This document shows, one piece after another, positions 1-12,300 of a DNA stretch of 64,000 nucleotides (position 1 is its first letter; each line of letters begins with the position of its first letter). This stretch comes from Hippasteria phrygiana. Lineage: Eukaryota; Echinodermata; Asteroidea; Valvatida; Goniasteridae. The DNA lies in contig JAZGUH010000733.1 of NCBI GenBank assembly GCA_037893225.1, forward strand, positions 558,001 through 622,000. Direction: 5' to 3'. Below the pieces are notes generated by a model. The model was not told the origin of the DNA. It saw only the letters and a list, made by a program, of their open reading frames with translations, and did no database searches. Made by a program: the position numbers and the translations under genes.

Positions 1-134
1 TCAAACAAATCTCAAACAAACCACAAGTTAACGTTGGGGCGTGATCCATTGGCTTTATGGCATGATTGGTTTCTTCTTTCTAAGGGAGAATCAGATTGAC
101 TGCCACAACAGGTGTCACAAATCCAAGCCCTTAC
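1..134 (-). other. Start of KDM3 intron after exon P
   Basis: Intron sequence after the donor at 133-134; nothing further seen. Confidence 0.85.
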
Positions 135-356
135 CGTAGGCATTATACATCTTTGGGCCCAAGTCCGGCTTGACGAAGAAGTCCGGGAGGCGGGAGGAGA
201 TGTTGAGCCGACCGTCCCTCCGGGTGTACTCCGGCAGTGGCAGGTTCTTCATCAGGTCCTGGAAATGGTCCGGTAGCAACTCGGCAAAGTCTTCAGCTGG
301 CGGCCAGTCCTTGAGTTTCAGGATCAGGGCTTCGCCTTGCTTGGTCTCAAGACGAT
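135..356 (-). CDS. KDM3 exon P: JmjC module, 'LKDWPP.EDF' to 'MYNAYG' (last visible exon)
   Basis: The acceptor is CCTTTGCAG and the donor is TACG|GTAAGG. It encodes 73 complete codons, including [40 protein letters not shown] and [15 protein letters not shown]. This stretch is close to identical in pattern to vertebrate KDM3B/JMJD1C. The next block of the family contains the iron ligands (NLH.....DAVN region) and lies below position 1, so catalytic competence cannot be judged. It starts with two bases and ends with one base (g of Gly). Confidence 0.97.
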
Positions 357-3300
357 CTGCAAAGGACATTTGATTCATGATAAATGCATTCTAGTTTGCC
401 ATTAACCCTAACCCCCTAGGGTGCATGCAAAATCCTATTAAAATTTGAGGATTTGGGACTGTTAGGGTTAAGGTTAAGAGTTCTTAAGGTAACAAAGCTT
501 ATTCGTTTGAGACAAATTTTGTGTTGGTTTAACCCCAACAACCCAGGCAAGAGACCTTCCCAAATCCTTCAAAATCTACCATGATACAGTAACCCTAAGG
601 CACATTCTTTGTACTTATAATTTTCAAAGAGCATTAAGCCCTTGTTAACCCTTTCTTTACCACATTGTTTATTATCTTATCTTTCCCCAGTACCATATTC
701 TTTGTTCAGTCGAGCATAAAACCACTTATGCAGAAAAAGCAGCCGACTGCTTGTTGAATGGTTGTATTTTCAACCAAAGATTTCACCCTCAAGAATTGAT
801 TGAAAAGGAAAATGTGTGTAAAGCTTGTTGCATGAAAATTTCTCTTTCATATGGTGTACAAATAAAAATCTGCTAAAATAGCAAAGTTACGGCTGTTTTC
901 TCTTCTGACCTACTTTATCAATCAGGAAAGTTTTTTGTCACAATGGCACTCCATACACATAACTCTACACGGAAACTTCGGATACAGTTTTCTCACAATA
1001 TTGTAATGGTGACATAGGAATTTCATAGCACCATTGGAAAGATCCGAACAAGCTCTTTCTGTAGGTATATAGATCATGTATGTACAGCGAAAAACACAAG
1101 CACTACAGTTGGTTGAAACATGGTGAATATATTTGTTGTTTGGATGCTCTGGTGTGTGGTTTCCTTGTCGAGTAAACTCGACATTGGTAAGCAACAGGGG
1201 CGCTGTGGCTTGTCGAGTAAACTCGACCTTGGTAAGGAAAGGGTTAAGTACAAGTAATATTGGCCAGGCTCTGCTATCCTGGATCTGGCAAAAGCCTCCC
1301 AAAGCTCCTGGTGGATTACAGAAAGTCTAGGAGGGTTTAGGGGTATAAGGTGCAACTGGTTTGGAAAAGCTTACGATCACCAGGTGCCATTTATGCTGTG
1401 CTCGTAAATATGGGACAGAACTAACCATCGGTGACACAACATGGTCTTTGATGTGTGCATCAGATTATTATTGTCCCGGTGCTGAAGTCATTCAGGACTC
1501 CATACAATTTCATTTAAACCAGCCTATTGTCATTTAGATAAGTTTGTTACTGCTTTTCATGTAACAAGTTTAAAGCAAGGGTTAAACAAAGTTTGTAATT
1601 TTCCTGCAAGCTTTCATTCAGATAATCTTACTTTTAAATCTTTTTAACCCAAACTACCCCAAGCCTTACAAACTCCAACAGCAGGTTTTGTCAAATTTTG
1701 ATGGGTTCAGGACTGTAGATCCTTGGCACCATTACTTTACATGGAGCTATGATGCCCCAATTCGTCTAAGTCCAAAGAGGGTGCCATAGGTATACTGCAC
1801 TGTGTTGGATTTGTTTACACTTTCTAGTAAAAATGCCTAGCGGGTTAGGGTTAATTTGAAATATTTCCACAAAGAGGAAAGGACGATTCAGGGAGGAACA
1901 ATTGAGTGAGTGAGGTGGAAGGAAAAAGAAAAGATGGGAATGAGAGAGGGAGGGGGGCCCTAGAGGATGGTTTTAACTCACTCTCAACATCCTCGAAGCC
2001 ATCCCAGAAGTCCTTCATGGGAGCTCCCTGGATCACGCTGCCAGTGCTGCAATCGATCAGGTCATTCTTGAGCTCACCAAATTTCTGGTTAAAGGAAGCC
2101 GGATGCCAAAGTCTCTCATCCAACAGCTTGCGAACGCCACTCACCAGGACGGGCTGTGGGTGTGGAATTAGTACAAGGTTAGCCAACTTTAAGATGGACT
2201 GACAAAAGACATTTATTTTACATTTTCACTACAGAGTCCCCCAACCTTTCTATAATAAAAAAAAAAAAAAAAAAGAGTTATCCCAATCTGGGATGTGTCT
2301 TGTGAGGAATCGTGGGAATTACCAGGGTGATGGAGTCCAGCCGTAGTAACTTTCATTATCACCACCATAAACTTTCTAACAAACCTCAGCTACCTCGTCA
2401 AGAGCTATACCAACATTTACATTAAAATTCCAGAGTTTCTTCCAGATTTTCCAGGGCAGGCTACCTTGTAACAACTACTAATGACCTTGCAATATGACAT
2501 ATGTTGTCGACCCTTGCTTGATCTTCCTTCACGGGAAGGAATATAAATCTTTCGGCTTACTTGAACTACAAAACAATCAACAACAATGTATGCATAGGCC
2601 CTGTTGGCATCGCTCAAAAACCACGCATGTCACAGAGATGCAACAATAGATTGTAGAAATTACACCCAACAAAGGCACCTGCTTCTAGCCCTTCTATCCA
2701 AGATCAATTAAAAACCTGGATTAAACTATCACACTCAATAATCGATTTCCCCAACCCAAACACATCTCAGGAACTAATATCTCCCAAAATTAACAATTCA
2801 ATTAATCATTCGCTGCTAAACTTCCACAATCACTAAGTACCAAGTAAGTAATAAGTAGTGACTGCATAAGTACACTTACCACTCCTCTCCTCCACTGCTC
2901 CTGGAAGATCTTAAGGTTGCCCCTGTGAGAGGAATCGTGCAGCCTCAGTAGCCTACCATCACACAGCCAAGAATGAGGCACGTCGGGATATTCCAGGCTA
3001 GACTCTGTCAAGGTCTGTCTGCCCTGTTGGAGCACTACCTCACCGACGGCGTTCACACTGACCGCTGAGGGCGACTCTGGCTTGAGGGACGGATTGGTGT
3101 AGACACTGGGTGGCAAATCAATGGCCATCGTTTGTTGGCTGGCTGGTCGGGTGGGCGTCTTGGCGGCACTCCGGTCGTGCTTATTCAGCGCCGGTGCCGA
3201 AATGTTCTGCTCCACGACCGTGGCGATGATGTCCTCAAACGTGCTCGTCATGGTCCGGGTTGACTTCTTGCTGGTGTTTTCTCCTTTCGGCAGGAATGCA

Positions 3301-6300
3301 GTCATGAGGTAGGCCGATCCATCCATCCCACCAGTTGGACGGCCCAGCTTGCCGGCGGTTTTGGTCAGGAGTTCCCGCAGTGTGGAGCAGCTCTCACTCT
3401 TGGCCGACTCGGCATCAGCACGCGATACCTTGTCAGTGGTCATGGTGACCGCCTTGGTGTTCGGCAGTGACTGTTCGTACGACTTGGGAGAGGACGGGTT
3501 GGCAAAGCGGTTGGTGCTCTCAGACTGCGCAGATGTGGCCACATTAGCCAGCACGTCCAGCGGAGAGGCTGAGGGAAAGGAAGTCAACTTGGGCGCCTTG
3601 GGACTCCTAGAGTTGCTGTTGACCGGTGTCGAGTGGCCAGAATCACTCAGTTCACTCTTGCCCGATTCATTAGGGGCCTTGTCATTCAGCAACACCTGGG
3701 AAATGAGACGAGAAAGAATTTCAGAAACTGCTCAGAAACGATGCATGATGTGCAGATCAATGACATACAAATGGTTGGTGTAATGAGCTCTTCACCAATA
3801 TCTTGATCATCAAGTTATCTGAGTGTGCAGGATGAAATTTCAAAACATTTGTAATCATGTCAGACTTTAGCAGTGTAATAACTGATCACAAACTTCTGAG
3901 ATATGAAAGGTCGATTAAAATCTCTTTAAAAACCGACCCTCTCTAACAAATGCTTTTCTTATATAAAAAAAAGAAAAGTGAAACACATGACAAAATTGGC
4001 AACAGGGCTAGTCCCAGAAGGCAGATCATCTTAAAACAAGTGTAGCTTACCGGGGATAGGCCGTTGATGGCAGGCACTTTGTCAGGTGAATTGTTGAGCG
4101 CTCTCTTACTGCAAGGACACGAGGCAGTGATGTTCCATTTGGTTCTCATCTGGTGCACCAACATGCCTACGTCCCACAGTGCTGCAGAGGATATCAATAA
4201 TATAAGCACTTCAATATGGAGTTTTGGCGATTTCACAGTTTACGTTGACAAAGTGCAATGCTTACAACTTGCTTCAGGCAAATTTTCTTTAAATCTCTTT
4301 GGGAAATTCCAAACAACCACTGTCATTGAGTACTACTGACATTAATTTTTTCTTATGGAGCTACTAATGATCACACAAGGTGTATGAAAAGTATTAATTT
4401 CTTCAGCCACATCAAGAAGTAACATCATGTATAGGTGTACTATGAAGCGAACAACAGTTCGTACACATTACAAATATATCCTATCCTAGTCTTCACACAA
4501 TAGAACGCCTGAATAAATCCCTGCCATCCGATTGGTGAATCGTCGATCACGTGCATTAAATTATTTGTCCCATCGCACGACGCGAACCCGCACCGCCAAC
4601 AAAAGTTCTATCACATGGTTCTATCAAACGGTAACGCGTTTGATAGAACTTCCCCGCCGCCACAACACGGCTCCGTTGTCCTTCGGACTTTAAATGTATA
4701 TTATATACATATGGGGACCGGGAACCAGTCTAGGCTGTCATTCACACAAAATGGCGGACGGTGTTTCCGAACCGCGGTTTGTTTTCCTAACAGACGACAA
4801 AATATTGGAACTCGTAGGCGATGCTGACGCTGCTAACACAAAGAGACAAATTAAATATGCAGTCAAACGATTAGAGGAATTTGCAAGGCACGCAGGAACA
4901 ATAATTAAAGCTTTAACTGATTCGGAACTGGACCACTTTTTGTCGCGGTTTTATGCGGGACTGAGAAGGTAAACGGCACGTTGTACACCAAGAAATCCAT
5001 GCATGCAATCTGTCGGATTTGTTCAGGCGTTGTATAAAACAAATAATGAATGTTTCACATTCGTGCAATGGTAAGAATAATTTCATTCGGTGACAGATGG
5101 AATGTCCCATTCCACTCAGCTTCGCCTCGTGGAATGGAACATTCAATTTGTCACCTCATGAAATTCTTCTTACCATCGCACTCATAAACATTCATTATTT
5201 GTATACTGTCAGCTGGCACACACAGCCCATATGTAAACACTGTGCTAAGCCTGGCCTTGCATGTACCAATTCCCATTTGTCTTGCTCAAGGGCACATGTG
5301 GAATGGTCCCCCAAGCTGGGTAGAAATCCTTATCAGAGCACTCTTGGTACCAGACACGAGTCCGACGTTATCATAACTAATGGACTATCACACCAAACAA
5401 TTCTACTGGACAAACAGACCAACTCCAATGGACTACCACTGTACAAATTTCTACACAACAAACAGACCAACAGACAGATGAAGACATCTTACCGGAGCCA
5501 GGGATGATCTGAGTGAGGATGAGGCTGTCTGGTTGATGCGGCTGATCCTTGATACACTTGAGCCAGACGAGTCCAGACTTTGTCTTGCCCTTGGCTGTCG
5601 AGGTAATAAGACAAGAAATTAAAAAAATGTACCAAATTATAAATACCTGGGAGAAGTTACAGATGGCATTGCAAATGATGGAAATGTTCTGTGATGGCTG
5701 ACGCTAACAGGGACAGTGATAGCTCAGCTTTGCCAATGATCTACGTCGAGTCGTAAGAGTAGACCCATTCAAATACACGAACTGACATGCCATGTGTTCA
5801 ACGATGTCCCCCACTGCATGAGTACCACAAATTTGTTCCATTTTATCCTTTTGACAATAAAAGTCGTCAAAATAGGTTACTATAATTGAAATCATTTTCT
5901 TTTGCCGAATGATGTCATAAGCCATCTCTGTCCCAACAGTCTTGAACTTGCCGTCTCACATGTCAGCATTCATTGCGACTATATGAAAAACCAGGTTTAT
6001 AGAGTTGGTAGCAGAAAACAATTTTTCCTTAAATTGTACCTTGCAATTCTTAACATCAGAAATATTTCGCTCAAATTCTTTAAAAAGAAATTGCGCGGTC
6101 ATAAAGTATCATCGTTGTACTACCGGAGCTGTTTCTTACAGTGGGACACAATGCAGTTCGTCTCAGGAGGAGCGTTATGAAATTCAGTACCTTTTGGATT
6201 TGGGTGCTTCTGCTTGTAGCAATCAAGGCACACCACAAAGCCACACTTGGGGCAGGTCCAGTGAATGTTGAACAATGTCGTGTCGCAGGTGTCACACATC

Positions 6301-9300
6301 TCCCTAACACCTGTTACTGCCCTCTTCCAGGCAATTTTACCTGCAGAAACAAAGAGCAAAAAAATATAATTCAGCAAAGAAAGGCTTATAAGAGAACAGA
6401 AATCTGAGATTAGGAAGTTAGCATGCTAGTAATAAAAAGCCCGCATTGATTGCAAACGACAAGACCAAACAATAGTTCACCTGGGGTAGCGCTCCAGGAT
6501 TTGGCCCGGTGTTCCTGCTCAACCAGCTCACAGAACTGATCCCCAACCTTCTTCAGGATGTACTTGGAGGTCTCCACGTCCAGTTGGCATTCGGAATCTG
6601 GTGGGTATGGCAACCAGGGAGTCAGGTCCTCTGGCTGGCAGTGACTGGGCATAGAGAATCCGGCGATGGTCAAGTTACCGTTTTTAGAGTACCGCAGTCT
6701 GTTGGGGAAGAGAGAATCATAAATTCGGTTTCTTTCTGGAAATCAGCATACCAGCTAGTCTTCTGATTGCAACGCAGACAAGCCTGAAGCCAGTGTTTAA
6801 GTTCCAATGGTTATTAAACTGGTCTTTGGGAACAGCCTTCAACAGGGTTTAGGGGTTTATCAAGAGCAAACAAACCCAAGTTCCAAAAACTGGGTTATCA
6901 CAAAGCTTACCAAACACAGTTTTAATACCTGATCCAATTTTGTGGAACTGTTATGGAGAAAATATTATTTAGTAATTTACTAGCAAAGCTAAAACCCGCT
7001 GAGAACCAGTCACAAATAGTATTTTTCTCGAGCAATATTGACTGGCAACCTGTTTTTACCAGGGGTGAGACTGGCCGAAAATGAAAAATCTTTGAAATCT
7101 GCAGTGAATGGGGGTCACCGAGGACCCCAGTTCAACGTAGGCACCCCTTTAAATACACATTTCTATTGGTTTATATCCACTTTTACAGGTAAAAACACCT
7201 TTAGGGTAACACCTCAGGAATTCCAAATTTCAAAAGAGATTCTTTTAAAATTCTGAATTCAGTAAAAAATCCTGACCAAAAAATCCTGAAGTCAGGAAAA
7301 ATCCTCACAAATCTCGACTCTGTTTTACTGTGCGAAGCTTTTTTATGCTCAGAAAATGTTTATGTTTAGCAGCTATTTGCTTAACAAGAAATTCACACAG
7401 TTTTGGCTGGTAACCTGCTTTCCCCGAGTCAGACTTTGTGCGAAACATTTTTGTGCGTTGAGCTCCATGAAATTGGCCACGGACCTTTTCTTTCAGGTCA
7501 AACGATAGCAGCATCTCACCTTCTGAATGCATAGAAACGGCAGAAGATATTCATCTTGGACTGCCTGGAGCTGGGCTTCATGCGGCACTCTCGGCATTTC
7601 ATCAGGCTCGGCGTGACGTCGCAGCAAGCACCGTCTTGCAGGAAGGGCTCGCAGGTCTTCTTCAACTTGGAGACGGAGGGCTTGACGAGGGCACGGCTGA
7701 CATTCAGTGCTGTGTGCAAGAATCGATACAAATCTCAGACAATGCTCAAGGAATTCAGTTGCAGCTACAAGTGTAGCTGTGCTGTCCCTAGTCATGTTAT
7801 TTTTCATTTGGTGTTTGTTTTATTTGTCCTTGTTCGCTTGGTTTATAACAATGTCACATACAAATGTGAAAATGAATTGAAGTGCAAACTACTAACCAGG
7901 GTTCCCACAGAAATCTGAAAACCAAATTCCGTGACTTTTCCAGGACTTTCCAGGACTAAAATGACGATTTCCATGACATTTAACGCCATTTTACAGAGAA
8001 AAGTTGTTTGGTATTATGATACTGATGAACCGCTGATGTCGGGCTAACCATTTGTTAATATGAAATTTTGAAAATATGTTTTAATTAATAATGGCCTCCT
8101 CCTCCTCACATCAAAAGCGGCCCATCAAAAATAACCCTGCATGATTTGGATTTCCATGACTTTTCCATGACTTTTATTTTCCCCAATTTTCCATGACTTT
8201 TCCATGACTTTCCAGGACAACTTTTTTCCCAGGATTTTCCATGACCCGTGGGAACCCTGACTAACTGACTGGATTGACTTAAAATATACAAAACTTGAGC
8301 AAGTTCTTTTCCAAAGGCAAATGAGAAAGAACTTGTTTAAGTTTGAAATGTTAGGCCAGCTAATTTTGTTGAATGTTACATCCACTTTGTAAGCTGTTGT
8401 ACATGTAAACCTTTATTAAAGGCATGATATAATAAGCTTTGGCTTTCCGTGACTATGCCACCGTTTAAACTCTAGTTTTGTTTATATATATTTTTTTTAT
8501 TTTTAAAATGTGAATTTTATAGTATGACCATGCTCTTGACATTTTGCAGGATCGTCGTTTGAATTAGGAATCAAGATCTGCACTTACCATAGGGTGGGCT
8601 ATTTGTATCACCTTTCATTGCCAGATAGTTTACCAATTACGCAAGAGACACTTAAACTCCAGTCAAGACCACCTACCATCAAACTTGTCTTTCTCCTTGC
8701 GTGCTCGGGTGACGATACGCTTCTTGGGAGCCAGAAGCAAACGATCCATGACCGCCGGTATCTGGGACTGCATGCAAAACCAAAAATAATTGCAACGGGA
8801 TGAGAACTGCCTGGCTGACAGATCAAATGCCACTAGTTTGTTAACAGACCGACAAATGTCAGGGTTAACAGGGTTGAGAGTATCAAATTCAATTTAACTG
8901 AAGGAATGACTCGCAGGTATTTCCTTGCCTAGCTAATTGAGGCTGGAAGTTAGGCAATTTGGAACTTGTTTTGCTCATATTTAAAAGGTTGTCACAATTA
9001 GCGCCTTGGTTCGGAGGTAGCAATCAGGCCCATGTGTGCAGAAGGTTGCATGACTTGCATCTGTAACCAAACTTACAGATACATCTCCAGTAATTCCCGG
9101 ATTTACTTTGGTATAAATCAGACTTAGCTTTCCAATCCACACCGAGAATAAACGCAATCACAGGGTACGTTTCTTAAAACCCACAATGCATTCATGCAAC
9201 TCAATGCAGAACTAAATCAATGTTGGGTAGTCACACAAATACATCACAAGGCCAAAAATAACTCCAGTAAACTGGGTCGAAGAGCCATTTGTCAAATTCC

Positions 9301-12300
9301 TGACCCAGTAACGAGGGAGAAGTCTGCCCAGGCTAGTTTCCCCCTCACTGGGACACATCCACTTATCACCTCGGGGAAATCAAACCAGGTCACATCGGCC
9401 TCGGGCGCTGACAGATTGGCCTGCATGCTGAATTGAACTTCAGAAATCAGGCTTTTTGTTGCAGGCTATGATGCCACGCACTGCCTTATGAGATAAATTT
9501 ACTGGCTGACCTGCTGACGAGACGACTCGCAATGCACGTTCACTACCATGAAATGAAGGGTCTCCCCCTCCTCCTTTGAGATGCGCAGTGAGCTTTTGTC
9601 AATTCCAAATTGAGGGTCCAAAAAAGGTGAAATTGCTCACTGTATTTGTGTGATGTGCAGAACAAGGTTTGCATCTAAATATATCTATATTGGGGCTTCT
9701 TCAGTTCGTACTTCATTTTGAAACTTTCCAAAAGCAACATACATGCACGTATCTCATTCATGGTGTGTGGACAAATGTGTGGTTGACGTGATCAACATTC
9801 AAGTTCATTTTTTAATTTTTCAAGAAGCGGTATTGATGAAGTAAAAAAAAAAAAAAACCTGTTCGGCAATTTTAATGCTCTAGATAACCACTTGCTAAAG
9901 CACCCAAAGTGAAAAATACCGAGATATCACATTGATGTCATGAAGTATACATATCTTCATTACAGGAAAAGAATTAGACAAGATTTTTACCCTTCCTAAA
10001 GTTCAAATCCTTCCCGATTAAGCGTATGAATTTTTCTCCACAGGGTCTCCGAAAGCACTGAGCATATAGTGGTTACAAATCTTATCTACAAATATCAACT
10101 TTGAATAGGAGAGAGTTGTTCAGAGAATGTCACCTTTTCCCCTTTAAAGTCTGTCACGCTCACCTTAATTTCTTTAGGTTTCTCTCCTTCTGGATGAACA
10201 ACAAAGCCCTTGTATCCATCATAATCATTCTCCTCAACAGCTCCTTTGTCTATGACTGCATTGCTTCTGCCCTTGGCCTGCTCTTTGCCGCAGTCGTTGT
10301 GGTGCTTGCTCTTACGCTCGCTGGACCCGCAGTGCCTCTTCCGGTCTCGGTGCTTCTTGGAGTGTTTGGATTCTCTGCCTCGCTTGGCCCGGCCCTTGGA
10401 TGTAGTGGAGCTGTCTGAGCATGTAGACGAGTTGTCAAAGTCATAGACGTGGTCTGGGACGCTGCTTTTTGGAATGTCTGCAAGGGTGACGGCACTGAGT
10501 GGCTTGTCCCGTCCTCGGCTGCTGAGGCAGGCAGCAGCCTGTTGCATGTGGCCATTGGGGATAGCCTGTGACAGCCTCTCCTTGGACTGGGATTCCAGCA
10601 GTTTTAAAGAGTCACTGTTGGGTGTTTTAACACCAAGCTCATACAGTTTGCGCTCCGTTAGAGTACTGGTCGTGCCACTGGACGGGATGATTGTGGAGGT
10701 ATTGCTGTCCTCTGAATGACGCTGAAGCCAGGCCTTCTTCAGATTCATGTGCCCACCGGATCTGTTGGGCGAGGCCGTCTTGACACTGCGTCCATCAGAC
10801 GACTCACTGCCTGTTGCCTTAGGGGAGCAGGATCGGGTACTGTCACTATCCGACATTGCTCCATTGTTGATCCTATCACTGAAAAAAGACACAGGGCCAG
10901 AGGGGTCGAGACCTAGTCGATACTGGTCTACTTTTTCAATTTTGAGTTCAACATTCTCATTGTTCCTGCACTCACGGCTGAGGGACTCGGGGGCTGACCC
11001 TCCTGTTATCTGGTTGTTGCGAGCATCAAGGACAAATGATTTGTAGTGCTCGGCAAAGAAGGCCCCACTAGGTTTCCGGTCATCTGAGTTCAAGTTCGAG
11101 GCAGAATTTACCTCATCTCCACCTTCAGGGTGCTTCCCTTTTACTTTAGGGTGCTTGCGTTTTGTACCTGCACCAGATCCACTAGATTTACGTTTAGCGG
11201 ATGGTGGTGCATCAGTACTTCTAGACGAATCCATTTGCGATTGGTAATCACCTGGACGACCATCATCATTTGGCCTCAAGGCGGACATGAGAAGGGAAGT
11301 GTGTCCTGACTGCACGGAATAGGAGGCATGAGATGTGGCTTGGGGGTAACCAGACAGAGACTTTCCAGATTTCTGCAACTCAATGGACTGCAGGGCAGCA
11401 GCAGAGAGCTGCTGTGGAGTTGCCACACGTAGCGGTGACTGCGGCTGTAAGCCATGGCTGCGGTTAGAGTTTGCAATGCTCTGGACCGTCTGGCCTTGCA
11501 AGGGAGGGGGTTTCCCGATGGAACTGTGCACAATAACAGGCACATTGTGAGCACTGTCACCAACTCGGAGATCCAAACCTTCCTTCATGTATGATTTGCC
11601 AGACTGTGAGGAGAGATGGTGTGAAGAGCCTCCGGCGACCGTGTACATGGGCTGGTGACCTGAGTTATCCCTGCTCTGAATAACGCTCGATGTTGGTGCC
11701 GCTTCTCCTGCTTTGATGGGTTCTGGGTCTCTACGAAGTGGCGGAGGGGTTGGAATGTCTTTGCGGGAGGCACCGCTTGCTTTCATGGGCAGCCCGGCGG
11801 TTATGCTTCCAGTCCTGAGAGAATCAGCAGTTCTGGTCAAGAATGCAACACTGGGTTTGCTCTCCTCGGCGGAGGAGTCCGTCTCCAGGCCCATCGCGTC
11901 TGCATGACTGCTGGTCATGGCATGCCTGAATGGCTGGTACCCGATAGGTGGCTCATTTTTGATGTGGAACACAGGCATGTGCTTGGACTGTTCAGTCCGT
12001 ACCGGTACCCCGGATCGAGAGTCCTCATATCTGGCCTGTACTGTGCTGTAATATGGCACATGGCCGTCTGGCTTGGGCGCGGGCTGGTAGACCTTGAAGC
12101 CATGGCCTTCCCTGATGCGACCCTCCTCCGTTTTCAGTTTAATGAGTTCAGCGGCAGTGGCATGGTCCTTCTCAAGTCTCTGCAGGCGCTCGTTCTCTGT
12201 GGTCCGGCCAAGGAATGCCTTCCGGTAAAGCTGGTCCTCGTGGATGCGGGCCTGGTCCCCAGAGGAGTGCATCTTGAGGTAACGATCTCGCTCCATCTGA

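Larger units (their letters stand above)
4182..5492 (-). other. KDM3 intron L-M, hosting the antisense Crypton-like ORF
   Basis: It contains the plus-strand ORF (4751-4972), its possible promoter and the foldback MITE (5031-5206). 5210-5490 shows nothing recognisable. Confidence 0.85.

Noticed and set aside
380..480. AACCCTAACCCCC-like stretches suggesting telomere repeat
   Set aside because: Only one or two irregular units, inside an intron of a well-placed gene; no array.
6120..6139. Alternative donor for exon K (CTCCG|GTAGTA)
   Set aside because: It would leave two bases where exon L needs one, breaking the frame.
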